Positions 38,438 to 48,677 of a DNA stretch of 64,000 nucleotides are shown here, piece by piece. The stretch spans positions 1 to 64,000 of the forward strand of contig NZ_VKGK01000013.1 of assembly GCF_007197645.1 (NCBI RefSeq), read 5' to 3'. The stretch is from Shewanella hanedai (lineage in GTDB: Bacteria > Pseudomonadota > Gammaproteobacteria > Enterobacterales > Shewanellaceae). The translations under genes were made by a program, and so were the position numbers. Position 1 is the stretch's first letter. Each line of letters begins with the position of its first letter. The notes under the pieces were generated by a model that saw nothing but the letters and a program-made list of their open reading frames with translations, searched no databases and was not told the origin of the DNA.

Positions 38438-39688
38438 ATGAGTCGTTGGGCAACTATGAATTTTGCGTTATCAGCACATATAGGCTTTCGTTATTGGCGC
38501 GCAAGAAAGGCCAATGCGTTTGCTTCATTCATCACATTTTTTGCGGTTTCGGGCATTTTATTAGGAGTCGCAGCGCTGATTGTCGTCAGCTCAGTAATGA
38601 ATGGTCTCGAAGGGCAACTAAAGCAACGTATTTTAGGGGCTGTGCCTCAGTTAACGGTTCATAGTGAGCAAGCATTAACTGACTGGGAGGCCAATGTTAC
38701 CGATCTCACCCGTTTACCTGGTGTACTGGCTGCCACGCCGAGTATTTCAACTCAAGCCATGGTGCAGTCCCCTTCAAATATCAGCGCTATTCAAGTGTAT
38801 GGTATCTATCCTGAATATGAAAAAGTGCTCGAGGGCAAGATGCAAGGCATGTTAAATACCCATTTTGGCGAACTCGAAGCGGGGAAATATCGTGTCATTT
38901 TAGGCTCTGAACTTGCTCGGCGTTTGGGGGTTTCTATTGGAGATAAAGTCAGAATCCTCAGTGTTGAAGGTGTGGTTTACTCACCGCTTGGACCAGTACC
39001 AAGTCAGCGTAAATTTGTCGTTGCTGGAATATTTGAGATGGGGTCACAGGTTGATGCTAGCTTGGCTTACGTCCATTACGAAGATGCACAACGCTTGATG
39101 AGACAAGCACCGGGCGAGATAAAACATCTGCGTCTTTATCTTGCCGATCCCTTTAATGCCGAGAACTTAAATACAAAAGTAGAATCTCAGTTTACGTCAC
39201 ATGGGATTAAAGTCAGCACATCGGATTGGCGAGACACTTATGGTCATCTGTTCAGTGCTGTGAAGATGGAAAAAAACATGATGTCGTTGATGTTGAGTCT
39301 TATCATCGCCGTTGCTGCATTTAATATTGTGTCGGCTTTAGTCATGATGGTGGTCGATAAAACTACCGACGTGGCAGTGTTAAAAACTCAAGGGTTGAGT
39401 ACATCAAGTGTGATGGGGCTCTTTATTTTTCAAGGGTCTCTTAATGCCATCATAGGCCTGATTTTAGGGCTCGTGATTGGAATTGGATTAACCCTGAATT
39501 TAAACACCATGATGAACTCGGTAGGAATTTCTATTTTAGGCGCGGGTCAGTCTTTGCCGGTGCAGCTTGAATGGAGCCAGATGGGCTGGATAGTACTGGG
39601 TACTTTAGTGATCACTTTCTGCGCGACAATATACCCAGCGCTTAGGGCTGCCAAGGTGCAACCCGCCACTGCATTGAGATATGAGTGA
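38438..39688 (+). CDS. lolC: Lipoprotein-releasing ABC transporter permease LolC
   Basis: One of two permeases that extract outer-membrane lipoproteins from the inner membrane and hand them to LolA. The protein is 416 residues with a TM near 27-50, a large periplasmic domain, and three TMs near 275-300, 320-345 and 375-400. The FtsX-like region includes IIAVAAFNIVSALVMMV and NAIIGLILGLVIG. The likely start is ATG 38438; ATG 38456 (MNFALSAHIGFRYW) fits the family equally and neither has a strong ribosome site. It leads the lolC-lolD-lolE cluster. Confidence 0.93.
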   Translation: MSRWATMNFALSAHIGFRYWRARKANAFASFITFFAVSGILLGVAALIVVSSVMNGLEGQLKQRILGAVPQLTVHSEQALTDWEANVTDLTRLPGVLAATPSISTQAMVQSPSNISAIQVYGIYPEYEKVLEGKMQGMLNTHFGELEAGKYRVILGSELARRLGVSIGDKVRILSVEGVVYSPLGPVPSQRKFVVAGIFEMGSQVDASLAYVHYEDAQRLMRQAPGEIKHLRLYLADPFNAENLNTKVESQFTSHGIKVSTSDWRDTYGHLFSAVKMEKNMMSLMLSLIIAVAAFNIVSALVMMVVDKTTDVAVLKTQGLSTSSVMGLFIFQGSLNAIIGLILGLVIGIGLTLNLNTMMNSVGISILGAGQSLPVQLEWSQMGWIVLGTLVITFCATIYPALRAAKVQPATALRYE

Positions 39689-39783
39689 TCTGCCTAACTG
39701 ATGAAAGAGCGGGATAATACAGTGTCGAAATAGGAATACAATTTCCTGTTTGAGCCAGTAAAGAATATAAGAGTGATCAAGAT

Positions 39784-40494
39784 ATGCCAGAGTTATTATT
39801 AGAAGTAAAAAATGTCAGTAAGCGTTTTCAAGAGGGGAGTATTGATACTCAGGTCCTCAAAGATGTCGATCTGCAAGTGTTTAAAGGTGAGCAGCTTGCC
39901 ATTGTAGGTACTTCAGGCTCTGGTAAGAGCACGTTACTGCACATTATGGGAACCTTAGATCGCCCAACAAGTGGCAGCGTTATCATGTTAGGTGAAGATC
40001 TTTATAGTTTGTCAGCTCGCCGTCAGTCTGAGGTGAGAAATCAAGATTTAGGTTTTATCTACCAGTTTCATCATCTATTGCCTGAGTTTACGGCACTTGA
40101 AAATGTATCAATGCCAGCTTTGATTCAAGGGCGTAATCGTAAAGAGGTTGAGGCTGAAGCTACGGCGCTGTTAGAGCGTGTCGGTCTTGGACACCGATTG
40201 ACCCATACTCCGGCTGAAATGTCTGGAGGTGAGCGTCAGCGCACGGCAATAGCAAGGGCGCTTATCAACAAACCTAAACTGGTATTGGCTGATGAACCAA
40301 CCGGAAACCTTGATGCCAGCAGCGGAGAGGCGGTTTATGAGCTAATTCAAGAGCTGGCTAATCAATTAGGCACTGCGTTTGTGGTGGTTACACACGATAC
40401 AAAGCTTGCGGCGAGAATGGACAGACAAGTACAGATGAAAGATGGTTACCTGCAACCACAAGAGCGTGCGAGTGTTGAAGGGAATGTTTCATGA
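39784..40494 (+). CDS. lolD: Lipoprotein-releasing ABC transporter ATPase LolD
   Basis: The ATP-binding subunit, 236 residues (E. coli LolD 233). Walker A is GTSGSGKST (44-52), the Q-loop is in FIYQFHHLLPEF, which is the LolD signature, ABC signature MSGGERQR, Walker B LVLADEPTGNLD, and switch histidine VVVTHD. It sits between the two permeases and overlaps lolE by 4 bases (ATGA), indicating translational coupling. Confidence 0.96.
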   Translation: MPELLLEVKNVSKRFQEGSIDTQVLKDVDLQVFKGEQLAIVGTSGSGKSTLLHIMGTLDRPTSGSVIMLGEDLYSLSARRQSEVRNQDLGFIYQFHHLLPEFTALENVSMPALIQGRNRKEVEAEATALLERVGLGHRLTHTPAEMSGGERQRTAIARALINKPKLVLADEPTGNLDASSGEAVYELIQELANQLGTAFVVVTHDTKLAARMDRQVQMKDGYLQPQERASVEGNVS

Positions 40495-41747
40495 ACCAAC
40501 TCCTCTCGATATGGGTTGGCTGGCGTTTTTATATGGCGCGTCAATCAAATAACCTTATCAGCTTTATCTCTTTTGCATCAACAGCTGGTATCGCGCTAGG
40601 CGTGGCGGTATTAATCGTGGTGCTCTCGGCCATGAATGGCTTTGAAAGTGAACTTGAAAACAGAATGCTTGGAGTCGTGGCTCACGGTGAACTCAGTGGT
40701 GTAGAACAGCCCGTGCATGACTGGGAGGGCATCATTGATGATGCTAAGAAAATCCCCGGTATTCTTGCCGCAGCACCCTATATTCGTTTACAAGGTTTAG
40801 TGCAAAAGCCTGGTGGATTTCAAGGCTTGACCATATTGGGCGTAGATCCTCTTTATGAGGAAAAGGTGTCGAATATCTCGCAGTTTATGTCGCAAGATAC
40901 GTGGTCTGAACTGGCAGTGAAAGATAAAAATAGCATCGTGCTGGGTAAAGGCTTAGCCAACAGTTTGGGCTTAGGGGTGGGGGACTCTTTAAGCCTGTAT
41001 ATGCCAAACGTTAATGCTGATCCTAAAACCAAGCGCATAGGCTCTGCTAAGAGTTATCGTTTTACCGTGGTCGGTGTGTTTGAGCTTGGCGGGGAGCTGG
41101 ATCTCTCAACGGCGTATGTGCCAATGCAATACGCTGCTTCCATTTTGAATATGGGCGAGCAAGTCTCAGGAGTTCGCATTAAAACGGCAAACGTTTTTCA
41201 AGCTCCGCGTCTTATTCGTGAGCTGGGTTTCAGTCAAGATCAATATCTCTATATTACCGATTGGACACGCACTCAAGGGCATCTCTACCAAGATATACAG
41301 TTGGTTCGCAGTGTTATGTACTTAGTACTCGCCTTGGTGATCGCTGTGGCCTGTTTTAACATCGTCTCGACGTTAGTGATGGCTGTGCGTGATAAACAAG
41401 CTGAGATCGCTATTTTACTGACAATGGGGATGAAACGTAGTGGCATCATGATCATCTTTATTGTGCAAGGCGCATTAAATGGCTTGCTCGGTTGCTTACT
41501 TGGTGGTTTGTTTGGGGTTTTGATTGCTGAGAACTTGAGTTTAATTGCTAAAGGAATAGAGAATATCTTCGGCGTGCAACTTCTTTCAGCAGATATCTAC
41601 TTCATCGATTTCTTACCATCAGAATTACATCTATCTGATGTCGGTTTGGTGTTGCTGTTGGCCTTTGTGATGAGCTTGATTTCGACCTTATATCCAGCAT
41701 GGAAAGCAAGTAAAACTGCACCAGCGAGCGCTTTAGCAGGTAGATAG
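40491..41747 (+). CDS. lolE: Lipoprotein-releasing ABC transporter permease LolE
   Basis: The second permease, 418 residues, paralogous to LolC over its full length: N-terminal TM (ISFASTAGIALGVAVLIVVLS), periplasmic domain, and three C-terminal TMs with IAVACFNIVSTLVMAV and GALNGLLGCLLGGLFG. LolC and LolE cannot be told apart with certainty from sequence alone; order and coupling to lolD support LolE. Confidence 0.92.
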   Translation: MNQLLSIWVGWRFYMARQSNNLISFISFASTAGIALGVAVLIVVLSAMNGFESELENRMLGVVAHGELSGVEQPVHDWEGIIDDAKKIPGILAAAPYIRLQGLVQKPGGFQGLTILGVDPLYEEKVSNISQFMSQDTWSELAVKDKNSIVLGKGLANSLGLGVGDSLSLYMPNVNADPKTKRIGSAKSYRFTVVGVFELGGELDLSTAYVPMQYAASILNMGEQVSGVRIKTANVFQAPRLIRELGFSQDQYLYITDWTRTQGHLYQDIQLVRSVMYLVLALVIAVACFNIVSTLVMAVRDKQAEIAILLTMGMKRSGIMIIFIVQGALNGLLGCLLGGLFGVLIAENLSLIAKGIENIFGVQLLSADIYFIDFLPSELHLSDVGLVLLLAFVMSLISTLYPAWKASKTAPASALAGR

Positions 41748-41797
41748 GTGTAGATTAAACACAGCATGTTGGGTTGAATATTTTGGGAGTAGCTATT

Positions 41798-42298
41798 GTG
41801 AGTATCGCGATAGTGGTATTAGGTTCGCCGAATGACTGTGATGGCAAGTTATCAGTGATTGCACACTCACGTTGCGAGGCCGTGTTAACTGAATGGAGAA
41901 AAACTCCTGCACTTAAAGTGATTTGTACTGGAGGTGTAGGGGAACATTTCAATACTACATCAACTCCTCATGCCCAATACGTAAAACATTACCTGATGAG
42001 TAAAGGAATACCCAAAGCTAGTTTCCTACCTATTGTGGAAAGTCGATTCACTTTCGAAGACGCCACTTTATCTCGAAGCGTTATTAAAGAGCATGGAATA
42101 ACCTCTGTGCTTTTAGTCACCTCTGAATTTCATCTTCCCAGAGCTAAATTAGTTTTCAGTGGTGTGTTTCCAACACTCAGCTTTCGCTACATCACCGCGG
42201 TGACGCCACTTTCTGAGGAGGAGTTGCTTGAGCTTGAAAAACATGAACTTGCAGTGATGGAAAGGGAGAGGCGTAATCTGCTTACGTTAACTAGCTAG
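41798..42298 (+). CDS. DUF218 (YdcF/SanA-like) protein
   Basis: A 166-residue protein with the DUF218 Rossmann-like fold: IVVLGSPND near the N-terminus, ICTGGVGEHFNTT, and VTSEFHLPRAKLVF. The HLPRA block is the family's conserved C-terminal motif. GTG 41798 has GGGAG 8 bases before it and starts in the first strand; TTG 41774 would add eight hydrophobic residues. It lacks a clear membrane anchor or signal peptide, unlike YdcF or SanA. Relatives are linked to envelope or colanic/enterobacterial antigen steps, but no reaction can be assigned. Confidence 0.8.
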   Translation: MSIAIVVLGSPNDCDGKLSVIAHSRCEAVLTEWRKTPALKVICTGGVGEHFNTTSTPHAQYVKHYLMSKGIPKASFLPIVESRFTFEDATLSRSVIKEHGITSVLLVTSEFHLPRAKLVFSGVFPTLSFRYITAVTPLSEEELLELEKHELAVMERERRNLLTLTS

Positions 42299-42305
42299 GA
42301 TGCTA

Positions 42306-42338
42306 CACCAAATCTCAAATATGCCATGAGATTTGGTG
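42306..42338. terminator. Long hairpin between converging genes
   Basis: CACCAAATCTCA pairs perfectly with TGAGATTTGGTG (12 bp) around a 9-base loop. The U-tract is poor on the plus strand, so termination efficiency is uncertain; it may protect transcript ends from both sides. Confidence 0.7.
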
Positions 42339-42376
42339 GTATAAAATTCAAGTTCTCCTAAATCAGGCTGATCAGT

Positions 42377-42883
42377 TTAGTTTTTGCGCTTGTTCCACTT
42401 CAACAGTATTGAGTACTTCCATAATACTTTGATCAACAAGAAACCTACAACTGAAAAAATAGTTCCCATCACCAGACAACCTAATAGAAAGGGAGGCCCT
42501 ATGGTCGAAAGGGAGGCTTCTATCCACGCCCATGTGGCTTCAAATGCAAAATTTTGTGGTGGATGATTGAGAATTTTAGCCCCTAACATATAAGCCGCAT
42601 AGAACATAAATGGCATTGTAATTGGGTTCGTAATCCAAACTAATGCAACAGATATGGGAAGGTTACAGTTAAAGATGATGGCTAGCGCTGCGGCGAGAAC
42701 CATTTGAAATGGCATCGGGATCCAAGCAACAAAAAGACCGACGGCAAATGCGGCTGGCGCAGATCGTCTGTTAAGGCTCCATAAATTGGGTTTATGTAAC
42801 AACTTCCCGAACATCCGCAAATGTTTGTGATTTCGCAGTGTTTCAGGTTTTGGCATAAATCTTTCAATAATTTTTTTTGGCAT
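42377..42883 (-). CDS. DUF2062 membrane protein
   Basis: A 168-residue inner-membrane protein of the DUF2062 family. A basic N-terminus is followed by RRSAPAAFAVGLFVAWIPMPFQMVLAAALAI, and the family core WITNPITMPFMFYAAYMLG (about 90-108) is clear. A C-terminal TM (LLGCLVMGTIFSVVGFLLI) ends with basic residues. Function is unknown; relatives are found fused to glycosyltransferases. It is divergent from comEC. Confidence 0.85.
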   Translation of the reverse strand: MPKKIIERFMPKPETLRNHKHLRMFGKLLHKPNLWSLNRRSAPAAFAVGLFVAWIPMPFQMVLAAALAIIFNCNLPISVALVWITNPITMPFMFYAAYMLGAKILNHPPQNFAFEATWAWIEASLSTIGPPFLLGCLVMGTIFSVVGFLLIKVLWKYSILLKWNKRKN

Positions 42884-42914
42884 AAATTGTTATTGCTGTC
42901 TTAACTTGTTCAGT

Positions 42915-45215
42915 ATGAATCGATTTATGTTTGGCTATAGCGCCACAATACTCTCTGCGATGTTATGGCCGTCATTGCCATCAGCTCTCCTAACTCCCAT
43001 GTTGGTCGTAATAGGCATAGTGATATTTAAACGTGCTCCATTATTGGCAGGAGTGGTGCTAGCTGTGGCATGGATATCGATCTACGCTCAACTGGTATTG
43101 AGGTGGGAGCCTGACAATATTGACCCCCAGGAACCCGTAATTGGGGAAATCATAGCACTAGTAAGCCAAAACAGCGACTGGGTAAGTATGGATTTTCGGC
43201 TGTTGAGTCATGATTCAACAGAAATGTGGCCAAAAAAAATACGCTTGAGTTGGAGAAAAGCCCCTGAACTTGAAATTGGTGAAATTTGGGCGCTAACCAT
43301 AAGGCCAAAGCCCATCACTAGCGTGCTTAATCAAGGTGGTTACAACCAACAGAAAATGCTACTCAGTCGTCACATTGTGAGTAAAGGAGCAGTCACTTCG
43401 GGTCAGCGGCTTGAGGCGAGTGACTCGCCAAGAAATGCGATTTTGCAAAGACTCAAACCCGTTTTGCAAACATTCAACAATGGGGATCTTATTTTAGCCC
43501 TATTGTTAGGTGATAGAAGTCTCATTGATAGTGAGCGTTGGCACTCACTTAGGGTGACAGGTGCGGGGCACCTCATTGCTATTTCTGGCTTGCACCTTTC
43601 AGTGGTGGCCGCTTGGGTATTTACATCCGTTTTTACGCTTCTGTGTTATATGTCACTTCCCTTAGGAAGGCGAAACTTAGTCTTGGCTGCTCTTATATCT
43701 GCCATTGCCTGCTGTTTCTATGCTTATCTAGCTGGATTTTCATTGCCGACACAACGTGCATTAATCATGTTGCTGTTATTGATTTTATTGACCATGTCAG
43801 ATAGGTACTCATCACCTTGGGAACGACTCTTGTTCGCGCTCTTTATCGTGTTGGTTATCGATCCTGTTAGTTGCTTAAGCGCAGGGTTTTGGCTGTCGTT
43901 TTCTGCCCTGTCTATTATCTTGTTGACGTTGCAAAGCAGGCCGTTAACGATGGAGGGCCAGGGTGGGCAAACTCGCTGGCATCAATTGGTACAGAAATTA
44001 GCGCTATTTTGGGCAATTCAGTGGAGACTCAGTTTAGGGCTTGGTCTGTTGCAAGCGCTGTTTTTTGGCGGATTAACCGTCTACGGTATTTTGTTTAATT
44101 TTCTGTTTGTTCCTTGGTTCAGTTTAGTGGTTATCCCTGCCGCTATTTTAGCCTTTACTGCTTGGGGGTTATGTTGGGCTGTGGGAGTCGATGCTTCATC
44201 TTTGTTTTATCTTGTTGATCTCACGCTATGGCCTGCAGACCAAGCCTTAAAAGCTTTTGCTCACTTACCCTGGGCTTGGGTTCCAACCTCTGAAGCCATG
44301 ATGCTTGGCATTGCATTTCTCCTACCTGGGTTATGGTTGATGGTTAAGTTGAAAGCTCCAAGGTGGAAATTAATGACATCGATGTTGTTGCTGCCTTTCG
44401 TGCTTAACATCTTTTTCAAATTTTACCCTTTATCAGAAGATCGGTGGCAAGTGCACTTATTGGATGTTGGCCAAGGATTATCTGTCGTCATTGAAAAAGA
44501 TCAACATGGTTTGGTTTACGATACTGGAGCGAAATACGGCAACACTTTTAGTTATGCCGAACGGGTCGTTGTTCCCTTTATTCAGGCAAGAGAAATAACA
44601 CAGATAGATTATTTAGTCTTGAGCCATAGTGATAACGATCATGCTGGTGGCACATCAGTGATTCTTTCTGCGTTTCTTGAAGTCAAAGTGATTAGCGATA
44701 TGGAGGACTATGCCGATATTAACTGCAGGTTTAAGACGCTTTTTTGGCAAGGTCTGACCATTGAGGTGTTGGCACCGAGAGAGATTGAAGAGGGGAATAA
44801 TGGCTCTTGTGTGATCAAAGTTAGTGATAAGAATCATCAAGTACTGTTAACCGGTGATATTGAGAAAGAGGCTGAGCAAGCTTTGTCTCATTTTGGCAGC
44901 GCACTTAACAGTGAGGTGTTAGTTGTTCCTCATCATGGAAGCCGCACTTCTTCAACACTCGACTTCATTCAACAGGTTTCACCTGAGCTAGTATTGTTTC
45001 CGTCTGGCTTTAATAATCGTTATGGTTTCCCTAAGCCAGATGTATTAAAAAGGTATATCGATCATGGAAGTGAGTATCGTATTTCAGGTCGAGAGGGGCA
45101 GGTTAGTGTGATTTTTAATCGAGATGAGCGTGATATTCGTACATATCGTCATAATTTGGCCCCTTTTTGGTACAACCGATTGTTTGAATTTGGACAGAAT
45201 GATAATCCAGAGTAG
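42915..45215 (+). CDS. comEC: DNA internalisation protein ComEC/Rec2
   Basis: The inner-membrane channel for single-stranded DNA uptake in natural transformation. From ATG 42915 it is 766 residues: N-terminal TMs and OB-like DUF4131 domain, the competence domain (about 205-480, motif LLLGDRSLIDSERWHSLRVTGAGHLIAISGLHLS in pieces such as GAGHLIAISGLHLS), and a C-terminal metallo-beta-lactamase domain with LLDVGQGLSVVIEK and SHSDNDHAGG. Neither TTG 42906 nor ATG 42915 has a strong ribosome site. It sits before msbA as in many gammaproteobacteria. Intactness suggests possible natural competence, but pili and DprA are outside the window. Confidence 0.93.
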   Translation: MNRFMFGYSATILSAMLWPSLPSALLTPMLVVIGIVIFKRAPLLAGVVLAVAWISIYAQLVLRWEPDNIDPQEPVIGEIIALVSQNSDWVSMDFRLLSHDSTEMWPKKIRLSWRKAPELEIGEIWALTIRPKPITSVLNQGGYNQQKMLLSRHIVSKGAVTSGQRLEASDSPRNAILQRLKPVLQTFNNGDLILALLLGDRSLIDSERWHSLRVTGAGHLIAISGLHLSVVAAWVFTSVFTLLCYMSLPLGRRNLVLAALISAIACCFYAYLAGFSLPTQRALIMLLLLILLTMSDRYSSPWERLLFALFIVLVIDPVSCLSAGFWLSFSALSIILLTLQSRPLTMEGQGGQTRWHQLVQKLALFWAIQWRLSLGLGLLQALFFGGLTVYGILFNFLFVPWFSLVVIPAAILAFTAWGLCWAVGVDASSLFYLVDLTLWPADQALKAFAHLPWAWVPTSEAMMLGIAFLLPGLWLMVKLKAPRWKLMTSMLLLPFVLNIFFKFYPLSEDRWQVHLLDVGQGLSVVIEKDQHGLVYDTGAKYGNTFSYAERVVVPFIQAREITQIDYLVLSHSDNDHAGGTSVILSAFLEVKVISDMEDYADINCRFKTLFWQGLTIEVLAPREIEEGNNGSCVIKVSDKNHQVLLTGDIEKEAEQALSHFGSALNSEVLVVPHHGSRTSSTLDFIQQVSPELVLFPSGFNNRYGFPKPDVLKRYIDHGSEYRISGREGQVSVIFNRDERDIRTYRHNLAPFWYNRLFEFGQNDNPE

Positions 45216-45249
45216 AATGCTTTTTTTGAATTAAGAATAGATTTGGTTA

Positions 45250-47064
45250 ATGACAACATCTTCAAATCAAGAAGTCTGGACAGTATTTAAGCGTCTGATG
45301 GTTTATATCAAACCGCTTAAAGGCGTGTTTTTTCTGGCTGTTGTGGGCTTGGTGCTATATGGCCTGGTGGACATGACATTTATCGCCATTATTAAACCAT
45401 TCATTGATGGCGGCTTCGGTGGTCAAGCGAGTCAAATTCCCTCCGCTGCCAGTGGTATCGATTTAGGCACCAGTGATGGATTCAACTCCTCAAGCAATGT
45501 CCTTACGATGGCGCCTTTTGTCGTTATAGGTCTTTTCACTCTTCGTGGCCTAGCAAACTTCCTGTCGACGTATTGTGTTTCATACATGAGTGCCAGACTC
45601 ATTATGGATATGCGCCAACAAGTGTTTGATCACTACCTCACATTGCCTGTGAGCTATATGGACAGAGAAAATACTGGCAGTTTAATATCACGGGTGACTT
45701 ACGATACTGAACAGATTGCACGAGCGACAGGTAGTGCGTTGATCTCTATAGTACGAGACAGCATCACCGTGATAGGTATGCTAGTAGTGATGTTTTATTA
45801 TTCTTGGAAACTTTCTCTTTGTATTTTAATCATTGGCCCCATTATTGGGCTAATTATTACCGTTGTAAGTCGACGTTTTCGTAAGATTTCTAAGCGAATT
45901 CAAACTGCTATGGGCGGTGTGACAACGGCAACCGAACAGATGATAACGGGCCATAAGAATGTACTCTCATTTGGTGGTCAGAAAACGGAATCACAACGAT
46001 TTGGTGTTGTTAACGAGCAAAATCGTTACCAAACGATGAAACTGGCTATGGCGCAATCTGTAAGTCAGCCTTTGGTGATGGTGATTGGATCGTTTGCTTT
46101 GGCGTTTGTCCTTTATGCAGCCAGTTTAGAAAGCCTACAGTCAGAGCTGACAGCGGGTACGTTTGCTACCATCTTAGGGGCAATGTTGGCCCTGCTTAAT
46201 CCGATTAAGAGTCTCACACGGGTTAATGCTGAATTTCAGCGCGGTATTGCGGCTTGTACCACAGTATTTGAATTGTTAGATATTGAGCCTGAGACAGATA
46301 ACGGAACCCATACTGTTGACAGAGTAAAAGGGGAACTGAGCTTTAATAACGTCAGCTTTAGTTATCCAGGACAAGAGGGACTAGCGTTAGACAAGATCGA
46401 TTTTTCTGTCAAGCAAGGTCAGACAATCGCATTGGTTGGTCGCTCTGGCTCTGGAAAATCTACCATTGCTAGCTTAATCACTCGTTTTTATACTGGCTTG
46501 AGTGAAGGTGAGATTCAGCTTGATGGCATCAATATCAATGACTACACCATCAAGTGCTTACGCAGCCAAGTGGCACTCGTATCACAACAAGTCACACTGT
46601 TTAATGACAGCATAGCCAATAACATTGCTTATGCCTACTCTGGTGAAGCGACACCTGAACAGATCATGGAGGCTGCACGTTCAGCCCATGCGATGGAGTT
46701 TATTGATCAGCTTCCTGAAGGTATGGACACTCAGATAGGCGAAAACGGTGTGATGCTATCAGGTGGTCAAAGACAGCGCATTGCCATCGCTAGAGCGATA
46801 TTGCGTAACTCGCCGGTACTGATTTTAGATGAAGCGACATCTGCCTTAGACACTGAATCCGAGAAGGCTATCCAACAGGGATTAGACAATCTTAGATTAA
46901 ACAGAACCTCTATCGTTATTGCACATCGCTTGTCGACTATTGAGTCAGCCGATATGATCTTAGTTATTGATCAAGGCAAGGTCGTTGAACGTGGAAACCA
47001 TGCCAGTTTGTTAGAGCAAGGTGGTGTGTACTCAAACCTTTATCAGATGCAGTTTGGCAGTTAA
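45250..47064 (+). CDS. msbA: Lipid A flippase MsbA
   Basis: An ABC half-transporter of 604 residues flipping lipid A-core across the inner membrane. Six TM segments occupy about 20-330. Walker A GRSGSGKST is near 396-404, the signature is LSGGQRQRIAIARA, Walker B VLILDEATSALD, and the D-loop and switch histidine (IVIAHRLST) follow. A glycine/serine-rich periplasmic insertion of about 25 residues (GGFGGQASQIPSAASG) separates the first two TMs, longer than in E. coli MsbA (582 residues). It is followed after 3 bases by lpxK, as in E. coli. Confidence 0.95.
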   Translation: MTTSSNQEVWTVFKRLMVYIKPLKGVFFLAVVGLVLYGLVDMTFIAIIKPFIDGGFGGQASQIPSAASGIDLGTSDGFNSSSNVLTMAPFVVIGLFTLRGLANFLSTYCVSYMSARLIMDMRQQVFDHYLTLPVSYMDRENTGSLISRVTYDTEQIARATGSALISIVRDSITVIGMLVVMFYYSWKLSLCILIIGPIIGLIITVVSRRFRKISKRIQTAMGGVTTATEQMITGHKNVLSFGGQKTESQRFGVVNEQNRYQTMKLAMAQSVSQPLVMVIGSFALAFVLYAASLESLQSELTAGTFATILGAMLALLNPIKSLTRVNAEFQRGIAACTTVFELLDIEPETDNGTHTVDRVKGELSFNNVSFSYPGQEGLALDKIDFSVKQGQTIALVGRSGSGKSTIASLITRFYTGLSEGEIQLDGININDYTIKCLRSQVALVSQQVTLFNDSIANNIAYAYSGEATPEQIMEAARSAHAMEFIDQLPEGMDTQIGENGVMLSGGQRQRIAIARAILRNSPVLILDEATSALDTESEKAIQQGLDNLRLNRTSIVIAHRLSTIESADMILVIDQGKVVERGNHASLLEQGGVYSNLYQMQFGS

Positions 47065-47067
47065 TTA

Positions 47068-48081
47068 ATGCAAGATTTTGTCAATAAACTGTGGTATTTC
47101 AAGGCCGGTAATCATATCGGCTTTATCGGCTTAAAGTGGCTATTAAGCCCCTTGAGTCTGCTGTTTTGGCTCATTAGTAGCATACGTAGATTGCTGTTTA
47201 CATTTAACGTGAAAGCATCCGTTTCGATGCCAGTTCCTGTTATTGTTGTTGGCAACATTACGGTGGGGGGAAGTGGCAAGACACCAACAGTTATCTACCT
47301 TATCGAATTGTTAAGGCGTCAGGGGTTTAAACCAGGTGTGATTAGCCGCGGTTATGGCGTCAAGTTTGATGGCGTTAAGCGGGTTGAACTTGGCATGGAT
47401 GCAGCGCTTGTGGGCGATGAGCCAGCCATGATCGTTGCCAGAACTCAAGTGCCCATGGTGATAGGTAGTGATCGTGTCAAAGCGGCGACAGCATTAATAG
47501 CCGCTGATGATGTCGATATCATCATAAGTGACGATGGATTACAGCATTACAGATTAGCGCGAGATATCGAGCTGCTGATCTTAGATGGCGAGCGTCGATT
47601 TGGTAATGGTTTACTGTTACCTGCAGGGCCGCTTAGGGAGCTTACAGGTAGACAACAACTTGTCGACTTCACTATCGTTAATGGAGAAGCTCAGGAGGGA
47701 GAGTTTCAGATGATACTGAAGCCGACTCAATTTATTCCTGTATCTCCTTCATCGAAACAGGTTTTCGACCTGTCAAAGCCTGTTGTTGCCATTGCGGGGA
47801 TCGGCAATCCGGAACGATTTTTTACCACTTTGCGTCAATCTTCTGTAAAAGTGATGAAAACAAAAGCGTTTGATGACCACCAAGCATTCAGCTTAGCGGC
47901 TATTACTCAAGTATCCGAAAGCTCATCGGTGTTGATGACAGAAAAAGATGCGGTTAAATGTCGCGATTTTGCAAAAGATAACTGGTGGTATCTGGCAGTA
48001 GATGCCAAGCTAGCAGAAAAATTTGATCAACAATTGATGGAGAAAGTCCATCAGGTGATGAGTGTAAAACAAGGAAATTGA
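47068..48081 (+). CDS. lpxK: Tetraacyldisaccharide 4'-kinase LpxK
   Basis: Phosphorylates the 4' position of the lipid A disaccharide precursor at the inner membrane. It has 337 residues; an N-terminal membrane helix ([20 protein letters not shown]) precedes the P-loop GGSGKTPT (residues 68-75). The catalytic [12 protein letters not shown] region follows near 150. Length is close to E. coli LpxK (328). It begins 3 bases after msbA and ends one base before ycaR, so the three are one operon. Confidence 0.96.
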   Translation: MQDFVNKLWYFKAGNHIGFIGLKWLLSPLSLLFWLISSIRRLLFTFNVKASVSMPVPVIVVGNITVGGSGKTPTVIYLIELLRRQGFKPGVISRGYGVKFDGVKRVELGMDAALVGDEPAMIVARTQVPMVIGSDRVKAATALIAADDVDIIISDDGLQHYRLARDIELLILDGERRFGNGLLLPAGPLRELTGRQQLVDFTIVNGEAQEGEFQMILKPTQFIPVSPSSKQVFDLSKPVVAIAGIGNPERFFTTLRQSSVKVMKTKAFDDHQAFSLAAITQVSESSSVLMTEKDAVKCRDFAKDNWWYLAVDAKLAEKFDQQLMEKVHQVMSVKQGN

Positions 48082-48082
48082 G

Positions 48083-48259
48083 ATGTCGTTTGATAAGAAG
48101 TTATTAGAGATTGTCGCCTGCCCTGTATGCAAGGGAAAGTTGGAGTACGATAAAGCTAAACAGCAATTGATCTGTAAAGCTGATCGTTTAGCTTATCCAA
48201 TTAATGATGGGATACCGGTTTTACTTGAGAATAAAGCCGAGAGCTGGCAAGAGGCTTAA
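48083..48259 (+). CDS. ycaR: Trm112-family small zinc-ribbon-like protein YcaR
   Basis: A 58-residue protein (E. coli YcaR 60) starting [20 protein letters not shown]. It has C13 and C16 of a zinc ribbon plus C31, and the typical ending [17 protein letters not shown]. It is too short for a length-filtered search, but the ribosome site AAGGAAATTG, family match and operon position support it. The E. coli neighbour kdsB does not follow here. Confidence 0.93.
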   Translation: MSFDKKLLEIVACPVCKGKLEYDKAKQQLICKADRLAYPINDGIPVLLENKAESWQEA

Positions 48260-48677
48260 TTCCCTGAAGTGACCGTTTAAAAGCGCTTTTATAGCGCTTT
48301 TTTGCTTTCTATAGTTCCCTTTTTCTGAGTTTTATTTTACTTCTAACTTTAGCTCTATCTATTGGCTGCTATGGTTTTTAAAGTCAGTAACTTAATCTGA
48401 TCGCTTTTGGGCTTAACCTGAACGCATTTTATTGTTATCGTTGATGTTGGCCTGAGTTTTTGAAAAGATAGTAGGGTAGGTGTAGGCCCACAGGGGCAGA
48501 TTTTGTATTGTGCTCTGGCCTTTCTGCCGTTAGACTCTCGCCTCCAAAATTATTGGTTGGGTTTAAGATTTGTAGTTATAGGTCCTCAATGCAGGACTTC
48601 GTCGGTAAATGTTTCACTATTGGATTTACCTTTTATATCACTTGAAATGAAAGAATAATCGCCCACAGGTAAATAGC
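48260..48677. other. Intergenic region after the msbA operon
   Basis: About 420 bases without a gene: a terminator at the left, then mixed sequence with a G+C-richer patch (48470-48560). I looked for tRNA, small proteins and inverted-repeat ends of a mobile element and found none. The patch could be a degenerate repeat or a small RNA, without direct support. Confidence 0.6.
48279..48303 (+). terminator. Intrinsic terminator after ycaR
   Basis: AAAGCGCT and AGCGCTTT pair around TTTAT, followed by six T residues. It ends the msbA-lpxK-ycaR unit. Confidence 0.92.

Noticed and set aside
48470..48600. GC-richer patch in the intergenic region as a tRNA or mobile-element remnant
   Set aside because: No cloverleaf, T-loop or terminal inverted repeats could be formed; left as unexplained intergenic sequence.
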